Assembly (NCBI GenBank): GCA_003169895.1
Contig: PNAE01000010.1
Coordinates: 1 to 64,000 of the forward strand
Source of the DNA: Gemmatimonadota bacterium
Lineage (GTDB): Bacteria > Gemmatimonadota > Gemmatimonadetes > Gemmatimonadales > GWC2-71-9
Length of the DNA stretch: 64,000 nt
Direction of reading: 5' to 3'
Shown here: one piece after another, positions 20,177 to 30,628 of the stretch
Layout: each line of letters starts with the position of its first letter
Position numbering within the stretch: the first letter of the stretch is position 1
The notes under the pieces: model-generated
Told to the model about the DNA's origin: nothing
Databases searched by the model: none
What the model saw: only the letters and a program-made list of their open reading frames with translations
Position numbers and translations under genes: made by a program

Positions 20177-21150
20177 CCCAGCCGCTTCCCGTGGGCGTTG
20201 TGGGAGTGGGAGCGCTCGGCCGGCACCACGCGCGCCATCTTGCCGCGATGCACGGCGTCAAGCTGGTCGGCGTGTTCGACACCGACGTCGTGCGCGCGGC
20301 CGAGGCCGCTGCCGCGTTCGGCTGCCGGGCGTTCACCAGTTGCGACGAGCTCTTACGCAACGTGGAGGCGGTGACGGTCGCCGTGCCGACGCCGAGCCAC
20401 CATGACGTGGGGCTTGACTGCCTCGACCATGGCGTGGCCGTGCTGATGGAGAAACCGCTGGCGGTGAGCCTGGCCGAAGCGGACAGCCTGTTGGCAGCCG
20501 CGGCGCGCAACGGCGTGGTACTCGCCGTGGGTCATGTCGAGCGGTTCAATCGCGCAGTACGTGCCGCTGGCAACGTGCTCGACCGTCCGGCGTTCATCGA
20601 GGGCATTCGACTGGCGCCATTTCAGCCACGCGGGACGGACGTGGCCGTTGTGCTCGACCTGATGATCCATGACCTCGACCTGGCGATTCATGTGGTCGGT
20701 GGCGCGCCGGCGATCGAGGTGCGCGCCAGCGGCGTGTCGATCGTCTCACCGCACCTCGATATCGTCAACGCCCGGGTCGAATTTGCCGGCGGCGCGGTGG
20801 CGTCGATGACGAGTTCACGGGTCGCGCGCGAGCGCATGCGTCGATTGCGGATTTTTCAGCCGTCGGGCTACATCTCGCTCGATCTCGCGACCGGTGAGGC
20901 GACGTTCATGCGGCTGCGCGACGGGTGGCGCCAGGGCACCGGCACCAGCCTCGCGGAAATCGTCGAGACGGTGACCCTGACGGCGCCGGAAGCGGATGCG
21001 CTTGGCCTGGAACTGGCCGCGTTCGTGGCGGCGGTCCGCGGCGATCCCGCCGAGATTGTCAGCGCGGCAGAGGGGCGCGCGGCGCTGGCGCTCGCGCTCG
21101 AAGTCGGCAACGCGGTGCAGCGGGTGCCCCGCCCGGCGCTGGGCCAGTGA
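20173..21150 (+). CDS. Gfo/Idh/MocA family oxidoreductase in the lpx operon
   Basis: A 325-aa NAD(P)-dependent sugar oxidoreductase. The N-terminal Rossmann motif is GVVGVGALGRHHARHL, the family EKP signature is MEKPLAV near residue 97, and a MIHDLDLAIH motif lies in the catalytic domain. It has a GTG start overlapping lpxA by 4 nt and overlaps lpxB by 4 nt. The position suggests action on a UDP-sugar of lipid A. One option is a GnnA-like UDP-GlcNAc 3-dehydrogenase, but no GnnB aminotransferase is in the window, so this is only inference. Confidence 0.85.
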   Translation: MTQPLPVGVVGVGALGRHHARHLAAMHGVKLVGVFDTDVVRAAEAAAAFGCRAFTSCDELLRNVEAVTVAVPTPSHHDVGLDCLDHGVAVLMEKPLAVSLAEADSLLAAAARNGVVLAVGHVERFNRAVRAAGNVLDRPAFIEGIRLAPFQPRGTDVAVVLDLMIHDLDLAIHVVGGAPAIEVRASGVSIVSPHLDIVNARVEFAGGAVASMTSSRVARERMRRLRIFQPSGYISLDLATGEATFMRLRDGWRQGTGTSLAEIVETVTLTAPEADALGLELAAFVAAVRGDPAEIVSAAEGRAALALALEVGNAVQRVPRPALGQ

Positions 21151-22259
21151 CCGTGCGCATTCTCGTCACGGCGGGCGAGCCGTCGGGCGACCTTCATGGT
21201 GCGCGCGTCGTGACGGCGTTGCGACAGCGATTCCCGGGGGCGTCGATCGAGGCCGTCGGAGGTCCGAGGATGGCTGCCGCCGGCGCGGTGGTGCGACGAT
21301 CGATCGACGGACTCTCCGCCATGGGACTGATCGAGGTTCTTGGAAAGATCCCTGCGCATTGGCGGCTTGAGCGCGAACTGATCCGGGATCTTCGTGCCCG
21401 CCGCTACGATCTCATCATTCCCATCGACTATCCCGGCTTCCACCTGCGTCTGGCGCGCGCGGCAAAACGTCACGGGATTCCCGTGTTGTGGTACATCGCT
21501 CCGCAAATGTGGGCGTGGCGACCCGGCCGCGCGGCCCGATTCGCTCGAGCCGTCGACCGACTGGCGGTGGTGCTGCCGTTCGAGCCGGCGTTCTTCGAGC
21601 AACACGGCGTTCCGGCCGTGTTTGTCGGTCATCCACTGCTTGACAGCGAGCCGGCGCCAGACCGGCGGGCGGCGCGTGCCGCGCTCGGCGTGCCGCCGGA
21701 GGCGCGTGTGCTCGCCATCTTTCCGGGCTCCCGACGGAGTGAGGTTGCGCGGCACTGGCCGGTGATGCGCGACGCCGCGCTGCAACTGCTGCACGATGGC
21801 CGGTGCACTCATGTGCTTGTGGCCGGTACGGAGTGGGGCGCTTACCCCAACGAGGCCGCGTTCTCCGTCGTACGAGACGACGCTGCTCGCGTGCTCGCGG
21901 CCGCGGATGCAACGATCGCGAAGTCGGGCACGACGACGCTGCAGGCGGCCCTCGCCGATGTACCGATGGCGGTCGCGTATTCCGTCAACGCGTTGTCCGC
22001 GAAACTCGTGCGCCGCCTCGCGACGGTCCGCTGGGTCGCGCTGCCCAACCTGATCGCGGGGCGCGAGATCGTGCCCGAGCTGTTGCAGGGGGACTTCAAC
22101 ACGAGTGCGCTCGTCGCCGCCGTTGCGCCACTGCTCGATCCAGCATCGCCAGCAGCGCGACGGCAGCGCGACGCGCTCGCAGAGGTGCGGCAACAGCTGG
22201 GCGGCCCGGGCGCAAGTCAGCGAGTGGCAGAACTGGCCGCGGAGCTGCTGGCCGCGTGA
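21147..22259 (+). CDS. lpxB: Lipid-A-disaccharide synthase LpxB
   Basis: A 370-aa GT-B glycosyltransferase joining UDP-diacylglucosamine and lipid X. The N-terminal VTAGEPSGDLHGA, the middle APQMWAWRPGRA and the IFPGSRRSEV segment are diagnostic. GTG 21147 overlaps the preceding stop; GTG 21153 is an alternative. Confidence 0.94.
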   Translation: MTVRILVTAGEPSGDLHGARVVTALRQRFPGASIEAVGGPRMAAAGAVVRRSIDGLSAMGLIEVLGKIPAHWRLERELIRDLRARRYDLIIPIDYPGFHLRLARAAKRHGIPVLWYIAPQMWAWRPGRAARFARAVDRLAVVLPFEPAFFEQHGVPAVFVGHPLLDSEPAPDRRAARAALGVPPEARVLAIFPGSRRSEVARHWPVMRDAALQLLHDGRCTHVLVAGTEWGAYPNEAAFSVVRDDAARVLAAADATIAKSGTTTLQAALADVPMAVAYSVNALSAKLVRRLATVRWVALPNLIAGREIVPELLQGDFNTSALVAAVAPLLDPASPAARRQRDALAEVRQQLGGPGASQRVAELAAELLAA

Positions 22260-22888
22260 GTGTCCACTTGTCACCCGCAACGGTGCAACTCATGGGACGG
22301 GCATTCATCGATCCCCTGGCCCGCTCGTGGCGGTTCCGGACGCGAAACCATCACCGCTGGCGGCAATTGGTGGAAAACCGGCAACGGTTCATTTTTCTCC
22401 TCTGGCACGAGGCCTGGCTCCCGCTGCTGTGGCGGCACCGCCGCCAGGATGTCGCCATCGTGGTCAGCGAAGCACGTGAGGGCCAATACCTTGCGGATTA
22501 CGCCCAGCGAATCGGCTATCATCTGGTGCCGGGTTCATCCACCCGAGGCGGAGCCCGCGCGCTGCTCGGCGCCATCCGCGCGCTCGATGACGGCTTCACC
22601 CTGGCGATTACGCCGGACGGTCCGCGCGGGCCGCGGCGAGACGTGAAGCCCGGCGTAGTCCGGGCCGCGCAGCGCGCCGGCGCGATGATCCTGCCGCTGC
22701 ACGCGGCGACGCATTCGGCTTGGTGCCTGGGGTCGTGGGATCGCATGATTGTGCCGAAGCCGTTCGCCCGCGTCGAGGTGGCGTACGGCGAGCCCTTCTC
22801 GGTTGCGCCCGGCCCAGCGGGGCTGGAGGCGGGGCGAGCGCAGTGCGCGGCCGCGCTGGCGTGCGTAGAGCGGGAGCTGACCGGCTGA
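22256..22888 (+). CDS. Lysophospholipid acyltransferase family protein (DUF374-like)
   Basis: A 210-aa membrane-associated acyltransferase-like protein. FLLWHEAWLP has the catalytic-type His; SSTRGGARALL and ITPDGPRGPRRDVKPGVV match DUF374/LPLAT motifs. It probably transfers an acyl chain to a lipid A precursor or lysophospholipid; the substrate cannot be told from sequence. GTG start overlaps lpxB by 4 nt, and lpxK follows after 32 nt. Confidence 0.85.
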   Translation: MSVHLSPATVQLMGRAFIDPLARSWRFRTRNHHRWRQLVENRQRFIFLLWHEAWLPLLWRHRRQDVAIVVSEAREGQYLADYAQRIGYHLVPGSSTRGGARALLGAIRALDDGFTLAITPDGPRGPRRDVKPGVVRAAQRAGAMILPLHAATHSAWCLGSWDRMIVPKPFARVEVAYGEPFSVAPGPAGLEAGRAQCAAALACVERELTG

Positions 22889-22920
22889 AGCCGCGGCGAC
22901 GAGGGGATGCCCACCGCGTC

Positions 22921-23925
22921 ATGCGCTGGCTGTGGACCAGCCGCCGCCTGGACGCCCGCATCGTGCGGACCTTGCTGCTCCCCGCGAGCGCGCTCTGGCG
23001 GATCGCGCTGGGGACCCGCGCCTGGGCCTATCAGCGCGGGTGGGCGACGGTTCAGCGGCTCCCGCTGGCGAGCGTGGCCATCGGCAACCTGAGTGTGGGC
23101 GGGTCGGGGAAGACACCGTTGGCTGCATGGGTCGCGGCACACTTCGTGACGCGGGGTGTGCGACCGGGAATCCTGCTGCGGGGTGTCGGCGGCGATGAGG
23201 CGCAGGTTCATCGCGAATTGGTGCCCGGCGCGATCGTAGTTGCCGACCCGGATCGCCGGGCCGGGGCCGTACGCGCAATGGCGGAGGGCGCGCGGGTGCT
23301 GGTGCTGGACGATGCATATCAGCGATTGGACATCGCGCGCGATCTGAACATCTGCCTGATCAGCGCGGAGTCATCGCAGGCAGTCCGCTGGCCGTTGCCG
23401 GCGGGCCCGTGGCGGGAAGGCATTGCAGCCTTGAAGCGGGCCGATCTGGTGGTCGTCACGCGGAAGCGCGCGGACTACCGGACGGCGCAGGAACTCGCAT
23501 CCGAGCTGCAGCGGTCAGCTGGCCGGCCTGTTGCGATAGCCCGACTCGACCTCTCGCTCTTGCGCGGGCTGGTGAGCGGCAAGGAATATCCGGTTACCGT
23601 CATCGCGGGCCAGCGGATCGTCGCGGCCAGCGCGATCGCGGATCCGGGGGCGTTCGTAGCGCAGCTCAAGCGGATTGGCGCGCAGGTTCAGGTGGCCACG
23701 TGGAAAGACCATCATCTCTTCCGCGATGAGGATATCGCCTGGCTGGCGCACGCCGCGCGCCGCGCGGATCACGTGGTGATCACCGCGAAGGATGCCGTCA
23801 AGCTCCGTGATCGCTGGCCGTCGAGCGTTCCGGAGCCGCTGGTCGCAATGCTGGAGGTCAGGTTCGAAGCCGGTGAAGCCGAGTTGCGGGACGCGCTGGA
23901 CCGGGTAGTCACGCGCGACGTGTAG
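22921..23925 (+). CDS. lpxK: Tetraacyldisaccharide 4'-kinase LpxK
   Basis: A 334-aa P-loop kinase adding the 4'-phosphate to the lipid A precursor. The N-terminal membrane-associated helix and the Walker A-type VGGSGKTPL (residues 59-67) are conserved, as is the VLDDAYQRLDIARDLN segment containing the usual D-D-x-x-Q. ATG 22921 is chosen; the frame remains open upstream. Confidence 0.92.
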   Translation: MRWLWTSRRLDARIVRTLLLPASALWRIALGTRAWAYQRGWATVQRLPLASVAIGNLSVGGSGKTPLAAWVAAHFVTRGVRPGILLRGVGGDEAQVHRELVPGAIVVADPDRRAGAVRAMAEGARVLVLDDAYQRLDIARDLNICLISAESSQAVRWPLPAGPWREGIAALKRADLVVVTRKRADYRTAQELASELQRSAGRPVAIARLDLSLLRGLVSGKEYPVTVIAGQRIVAASAIADPGAFVAQLKRIGAQVQVATWKDHHLFRDEDIAWLAHAARRADHVVITAKDAVKLRDRWPSSVPEPLVAMLEVRFEAGEAELRDALDRVVTRDV

Positions 23926-23967
23926 GTCCACCAATACCTGTGTCACCGAGGACCGGAGAGCATCAAC

Positions 23968-25277
<1,310 letters not shown>

Positions 25278-25278
<1 letters not shown>

Positions 25279-25745
25279 TGCAGTGGTCGCTGGTCGCCGT
25301 CGGCAAGTTGCGACCGCCGCTGCGAGCGGTATGTGACGACTATCTTCGGCGACTCGCCAGGTTCGCGACCCTCGACGAACGCGAGGTGCGAGAGGCGGGT
25401 CGCGCCGCAAGCGAACGGTTGCAACGCGAGATGGAAGGCAAGCACCTCCTGGAGGCAGTTCCGCGCACGGCGCAGATCGTTCTACTCGATGTGGACGGCG
25501 AGCGGTGGTCCAGCGAACAACTTGCCGGGCAGCTTGACGCGTGGCGCCTCGATGGCCGGGATCGCGCCCTGATCATTGGCGGCGCCGTGGGCGTCGCACC
25601 CGCCGTGCGCGAGCGAGCCGGGACGGTGTGGAGCCTGGGGGCGCTCACGTTGCCGCACGAGCTCGCGCGCGTCGTCGTGGTGGAACAACTGTATCGCGCC
25701 AGCACGATCCTGCGCGGCGAGCCGTACCACAAGGGAGTTCGCTGA
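25278..25745 (+). CDS. rlmH: 23S rRNA (pseudouridine-1915-N3)-methyltransferase RlmH
   Basis: A 155-aa SPOUT methyltransferase. LIIGGAVGVAP is the AdoMet-binding knot loop, and the C-terminus ILRGEPYHKG is the usual YHK end. The N-terminal VGKLRPPLRAVCDDYLRRL is typical. ATG overlaps the preceding stop (ATGA). Confidence 0.94.
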
Positions 25746-25746
25746 A

Positions 25747-27246
25747 ATGTTGCGCGTCGTCTCCCATCCCCTGGGCCCCCTGCCGGCCGTGGCACCTCGC
25801 CCGGCGGTGTGGAACAGGGATCTCGATGCGGCGTTGGTCGCCGTTCCGGGGAGCGACGCCGCGATCGAGCGATTGCATGGGCCGGGCGCCCTGGTCGTCA
25901 CCACCGGACAGCAGCCGGGGCTGTTCACCGGACCGCTGTATGCCGTACACAAGGCGCTCTCCGCGGCCGCGCTGGCTCGAGTCCTCGAACAGCGGTGGCA
26001 ACGTCCGGTCGTCCCGATGTTCTGGGTCGCTGGCGACGACCACGACTTTACCGAAGCCAGCACTGCCACCTGGGCCGATGCCTCGGGGGCGGTGGTCGAC
26101 TGGAGCCTTCCGCCTCGGCCCCTGACTGCGCCGCAATTGCCGATGTCGGCGGAGCGATTGCCGGTCGACGTGCTGGACGGACTGCAACTGCTCGAGCAGA
26201 GTCTTCCGGCGGGCCAGTTGCGCGATGACACGCTGGCGTGGCTGCGAAAGCACTATGTCCCCGGCACCACAATGCATGCTGCCTACGCCGGCGCGGTGGC
26301 CGAGCTAGTCGCACCGTTCGGCGTGGTGTGTTTCGATCCGACCCGCGCGGCGGCAAAGCACGCGCAGGTGCCGCTGATACGCGCTGCGCTGCACCGGGCG
26401 ATGGAGCTCGACGCCGCGCTGGCTGCCCTGCCGGACGCCGGTACCGGTATTACGGCCGGGGAAGGCGCGACACTGGTCTTCCTCACGACGCCGGCAGGCC
26501 GTGATCGGCTGGTTGTCGACGGCGAACGATTTCGCACCCGCCGTTCGGGCGAAGGGTTTACCCGCATCCAGCTCGACGCCTTGCTCGATCACGAGCCAGA
26601 ACGGTTTTCCGCGAACGTGCTGTTGCGCCCGGTCGTGGAGAGCGCGCTGTTGCCAACGGTCGCCTATGTCGCGGGTCCCGGGGAGCTGCGGTATCTCACT
26701 GGACAGTCTGCGGCGCTCTATCCGCTGCTTGATGTGCCGCGGCAGACGCCGGTGCCACGGTGGTCGGGTACGGTGATCCCACGGTGGGCGGAACGGTTGC
26801 TCTCCCGGCTGCACCTCAACGCCGACGCCGTGCTCGAGGACGACGGCACCGTGGCGCGGGCCGTCCTCGAGCGGGATTTCCCCGGTGATGCGCGCCAGGC
26901 CATCGATGCATTGCGCCGGCAGTTGGGCCGGAGTGGTGGCGTGCTGGCGGCCGCGGGCCATCGAATCGATGCCGTGCTCGATCGCGCGGTGAAGGGTCGC
27001 ATGCTGCGGCTGGAACAGGTGACGAACGACCTGGAGAAGCTTCTGCTGCGCCACCTGCGCAAGCGCGACGACATCGCGCACGCGCAGTTCGTGCGCCTCG
27101 CGCGGGGCCTGCGCCCCCATGGCAAGCCGCAAGAGCGCGTCTTCACGGCGGCGACGTTCCTGGGCCGCTACGGCGATGCGTGGCTCAACGGCGTGTTTGA
27201 ATCGGTCGCTGCCTGGGCCGAAGGCGTTCCGCGGGACACGCCGTGA
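25747..27246 (+). CDS. bshC: Bacillithiol biosynthesis cysteine-adding enzyme BshC
   Basis: A 499-aa protein. VVTTGQQPGLFTGPLYAVHK and PMFWVAGDDHDFTEA are the BshC Rossmann-core signatures, and a long C-terminal coiled coil follows (about 390-450). BshC is the enzyme assigned to adding cysteine to GlcN-malate, giving bacillithiol. bshA and bshB are not in this window. It starts 1 nt after rlmH and overlaps murJ by 4 nt. Confidence 0.92.
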   Translation: MLRVVSHPLGPLPAVAPRPAVWNRDLDAALVAVPGSDAAIERLHGPGALVVTTGQQPGLFTGPLYAVHKALSAAALARVLEQRWQRPVVPMFWVAGDDHDFTEASTATWADASGAVVDWSLPPRPLTAPQLPMSAERLPVDVLDGLQLLEQSLPAGQLRDDTLAWLRKHYVPGTTMHAAYAGAVAELVAPFGVVCFDPTRAAAKHAQVPLIRAALHRAMELDAALAALPDAGTGITAGEGATLVFLTTPAGRDRLVVDGERFRTRRSGEGFTRIQLDALLDHEPERFSANVLLRPVVESALLPTVAYVAGPGELRYLTGQSAALYPLLDVPRQTPVPRWSGTVIPRWAERLLSRLHLNADAVLEDDGTVARAVLERDFPGDARQAIDALRRQLGRSGGVLAAAGHRIDAVLDRAVKGRMLRLEQVTNDLEKLLLRHLRKRDDIAHAQFVRLARGLRPHGKPQERVFTAATFLGRYGDAWLNGVFESVAAWAEGVPRDTP

Positions 27247-28829
27247 GCCGCCGCGGCTCGGTCTTCGTCGCCGCTGGCATCCTCATGAGCCGGGCCTTCG
27301 GCCTCGTGCGCCAGCGGGTGCTGGCCCATTACCTTGGCCTCCAGACCGACCAGGCCGATGCGCTCGCCGCCGCGTTCCGGATCCCGAACTTCCTGCAGAA
27401 TCTGCTCGGTGAGGGCGCGCTGTCGGCGTCGTTCATTCCCAGCTATTCGCGACTGCTTGGTGACGGCGATGAAGACGAGGCCCGCTTGCTGGCCGGCGCG
27501 CTGCTCGCACTCCTTGCCGGTGCAATCGCCGTCATCGTGCTGGCCGGTGAACTCGCGACGCCATGGCTGATGGACCTGCTGGTTTCGCATGACTGGTCCG
27601 ACTCCAAGCGGGCGCTGACGGAGCACCTGGTGCGGGTGCTGTTCCCGGGCGCCGGGCTGCTCGTCATCTCGGCATGGTGCCTGGGCGTCCTCAACTCGCA
27701 CCGCCGTTTCCTGCTGTCCTATGCGTCGCCGGTCGTCTGGAACATCGCGATCATTGCCGCGGCGCTGCTCGTTGCCCGGCACCAGGATCGCAGCAGCTTC
27801 GTCGTCACGGTCGCATGGGCCTCCGTGCTGGGCAGCCTACTGCAGATCGCCGTGCAGTGGCCGGCGGTGCGGGCCGTCGGCGGCGCCATTCGCCCCATTG
27901 CCTGGCGGCGCGTGCCGGAAGTCCGGACGGTGATCGCCGCCTTCCTCCCCAACCTCGTCTCGCGCGGCGCGAACCAGATCTCGGCCTTCATCGACCTGTA
28001 CATTGCCAGCATGGTGCCGATGGTCGGCGCGGTTGCCGCCATGACGAATGCCCAGGTGCTGTACACGCTGCCGGTCTCGTTATTCGGCATGGCGGTGTCG
28101 GCCGCCGAGCTGCCGGAGATGTCGCGCGAGCGCGGCGACGCGGCGACCGTCGCCGCCGCGTTGCGCGTGAGGCTCACTGGTGCGACCCAGCGACTGGCGT
28201 ACTACATCGTCCCCTCGGCGCTCGGCTTCCTCACGCTGGGCGGGGTCATTGCGGGAGCCGTCTTCCAGACCGGCGCGTTCAAGAGAAATGACAGCGAGTT
28301 CGTCTGGATCGTGCTGGCGGGATCGGCCACGGGGTTGCTTGCGTCAACGCTGGGGCGGCTGTATGCGTCGGCGTTCTATGCGCTCAACGACACCAGAACG
28401 CCGCTCCGATGCGGAATCGTGCGCGTGGTGCTGACCGGGGCACTCGGTATCGGCGCAGCGCTGGTGCTGCCGCCTGCCCTCGGACTCGCCCCGAAGTGGG
28501 GCGTGGCGGGCCTGAGCGCGTCGGCCGGCATCGCGGGCTGGGTCGAGTTCGCCCTGTTGCGGCGTGGACTCTGCCGACGCGTGGGCCGCTTCAGCCTGCA
28601 GGGCGGCGAGCTGGTCAAGCTCTGGATCGCCGTCCTAGCGGCGGGCGCCGTCGGAACGGCGGCGCGACTCGCCGGCGCCCACCTGCCGCCGATCCCGCTC
28701 GCCCTGGTGGCCGTTCCGCTGTATGCCATCACCTATCTCGCGATTACCTACTGGTGGGACGTCCCCGAAGCCGCCGTGCTCACTGGCACCATCCGGCGCG
28801 CGCTGACCGGAGGAGTCCGAGCGGTATGA
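27243..28829 (+). CDS. murJ: Lipid II flippase MurJ (MviN family)
   Basis: A 528-aa polytopic membrane protein with about 14 helices. The N-terminus AAGILMSRAFGLVRQRVLAH and LLGEGALSASFIP are MurJ signatures. It flips lipid II for peptidoglycan synthesis. The GTG start overlaps bshC (GTGA), and the stop overlaps uvrC by 4 nt. Confidence 0.94.
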   Translation: MSRRGSVFVAAGILMSRAFGLVRQRVLAHYLGLQTDQADALAAAFRIPNFLQNLLGEGALSASFIPSYSRLLGDGDEDEARLLAGALLALLAGAIAVIVLAGELATPWLMDLLVSHDWSDSKRALTEHLVRVLFPGAGLLVISAWCLGVLNSHRRFLLSYASPVVWNIAIIAAALLVARHQDRSSFVVTVAWASVLGSLLQIAVQWPAVRAVGGAIRPIAWRRVPEVRTVIAAFLPNLVSRGANQISAFIDLYIASMVPMVGAVAAMTNAQVLYTLPVSLFGMAVSAAELPEMSRERGDAATVAAALRVRLTGATQRLAYYIVPSALGFLTLGGVIAGAVFQTGAFKRNDSEFVWIVLAGSATGLLASTLGRLYASAFYALNDTRTPLRCGIVRVVLTGALGIGAALVLPPALGLAPKWGVAGLSASAGIAGWVEFALLRRGLCRRVGRFSLQGGELVKLWIAVLAAGAVGTAARLAGAHLPPIPLALVAVPLYAITYLAITYWWDVPEAAVLTGTIRRALTGGVRAV

Positions 28830-30628
28830 ACGAGGGGCTGCGGCGCAAGCTCGACACGCTGCCCGACGGCCCCGGGGTGTACCTGTGGAAGGATGCCGCC
28901 GGCGGCGTGCTGTATGTCGGCAAGGCGGCGAATCTCCGCAGCCGCGTCCGGTCGTACTTTGCCGCGGACTTCCCGGACTCGCCGACCCGGCAGTTGTTTC
29001 GCGACCGGATCGCCGACGTCGAAACCATCGTCGTACCGAACGAGACACAGTCGCTGCTGCTCGAAAACAACCTGATCAAGGAATACCAGCCCCGCTTCAA
29101 TGTCCGTCTCAAGGATGACAAGAGCTATCCCTCTATCGCCGTGACGCTGGGCGAGGCATTTCCCCGCGTGCTGGTGACCCGGCGGCGCAACATTCCGGGC
29201 GCCCGGTACTTCGGGCCGTATACCGACGTCGGCGAGATGCGGCGCACACTGAACCTGATCCGCCGGATGTTCACGGTGCGCTCGTGCAGCGACGACCTGC
29301 CGACGACGCACCGCGACCGGCCCTGTCTGGATTACCACATCGGCCGCTGCCGCGCGCCATGCGTGAGCTGGCAGGACGCCCCGGCGTACCAGCGGATGAT
29401 CGCCGAGGTGGTCGACTTCCTCGAAGGCCGCACCGTCGATCTCAAGGCCCGCATCCGGGCGCTCATGCTCGCCGCGAGCCAGCGGCAGGACTTCGAGCGG
29501 GCCCGGGATTTCCGCGACGCGCTCAAATGGCTCGAGCAGGTGGAGGCGCCGGCGGCGGTCGAGGCTATTGGCGCCGGTGACGCCGACGTGATCGGGTACG
29601 CGCGCGATGACGACGATGCGGTCGCCGTTGTCTTTCGCGTGCGTGACGGACGCGTCATCAGCCGCGACCACCGGTTTCTCGAGAACGTCGAGCAGGAAAC
29701 CGACGCGGACGTACTGAGCGCTTTTCTTGTCCGGTGGTACCTGCCGACCGACGGCAAGGTCACGCGGATCGTCTTGCCGTTTGCGCCAAGCGGGTTCGCG
29801 GCACTGACGGAACTCCTCGCGCAACATCGGCTGAGCGTGCCCCAGCGCGGCGTGGCGGCGCGATGGGCGGAACTGGCGGAACAGAACGCGCGCCACTTGC
29901 TCGAGAGCCTCCGCCTGGAAACATTCGAAACCGAGGAGCGAGCGGAGGATCCGGTCTACGTGCTCGGCCGCGAGTTGGGGCTGACCATCGTGCCGCGGCT
30001 GTTCATCTGCGTCGATATCTCCACCAATCAAGGCCGCGACACCGTGGGCTCGCTGGTCACGTTCGAAGCTGGCCGGCCGCGGAAGGCTGAATACCGGAAG
30101 TTCCGGATCAAGGGCGTGGCACAGCAGGACGACTTCGCCGCGATCCATGAGGTGATCATCCGCTACTTTCGCCGGCGCCTGGACGAAGCGAAGCCGCTGC
30201 CTGATCTTGTCGTGATCGACGGCGGCAAGGGCCAGCTCGGCGCGGCGCTCGATGCGATGGTGGCGCTGAACGTGGCCCAGATTCCGGTGATTTCCCTCGC
30301 CAAGCGTGAGGAAGAGATCTATCTTCCGGGCCGCGCCGACCCGTTGCGGCTGCCCCGGCGCAGCGCGGCGCTCCGCCTGCTGCAGCGGGCCCGTGACGAG
30401 GCGCACCGGTTCGGGGTGGTGTACAATCGCACCCGTCGCAGCCAACGGATCATCACCTCGGCGCTTCTGGATATTCCTGGTATTGGGGCAAGTCGCCGGC
30501 GGACGCTGCTGCAGGCGTTCGGTTCGCTGGCCGGCGTACGGACGGCATCGGTGGCGGACGTCACGGCGCTACCCGGCTTCTCCAACGCCCTGGCGAACCG
30601 CATACTCGACTATCTCAAGGCCCACTGA
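28826..30628 (+). CDS. uvrC: Excinuclease ABC subunit C
   Basis: A 600-aa nucleotide excision repair endonuclease. The GIY-YIG domain is N-terminal (GPGVYLWKD...LYVGKA), a UVR motif is in the middle (RQDFERARDFRDALKWLE), the RNase H-like nuclease domain shows CVDISTNQG and VIDGGKGQ, and two C-terminal HhH motifs end the protein. A strong AGGAG lies 10-15 nt before ATG 28826. The frame is open further upstream inside murJ, but that start is not credible. Confidence 0.96.
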   Translation: MNEGLRRKLDTLPDGPGVYLWKDAAGGVLYVGKAANLRSRVRSYFAADFPDSPTRQLFRDRIADVETIVVPNETQSLLLENNLIKEYQPRFNVRLKDDKSYPSIAVTLGEAFPRVLVTRRRNIPGARYFGPYTDVGEMRRTLNLIRRMFTVRSCSDDLPTTHRDRPCLDYHIGRCRAPCVSWQDAPAYQRMIAEVVDFLEGRTVDLKARIRALMLAASQRQDFERARDFRDALKWLEQVEAPAAVEAIGAGDADVIGYARDDDDAVAVVFRVRDGRVISRDHRFLENVEQETDADVLSAFLVRWYLPTDGKVTRIVLPFAPSGFAALTELLAQHRLSVPQRGVAARWAELAEQNARHLLESLRLETFETEERAEDPVYVLGRELGLTIVPRLFICVDISTNQGRDTVGSLVTFEAGRPRKAEYRKFRIKGVAQQDDFAAIHEVIIRYFRRRLDEAKPLPDLVVIDGGKGQLGAALDAMVALNVAQIPVISLAKREEEIYLPGRADPLRLPRRSAALRLLQRARDEAHRFGVVYNRTRRSQRIITSALLDIPGIGASRRRTLLQAFGSLAGVRTASVADVTALPGFSNALANRILDYLKAH

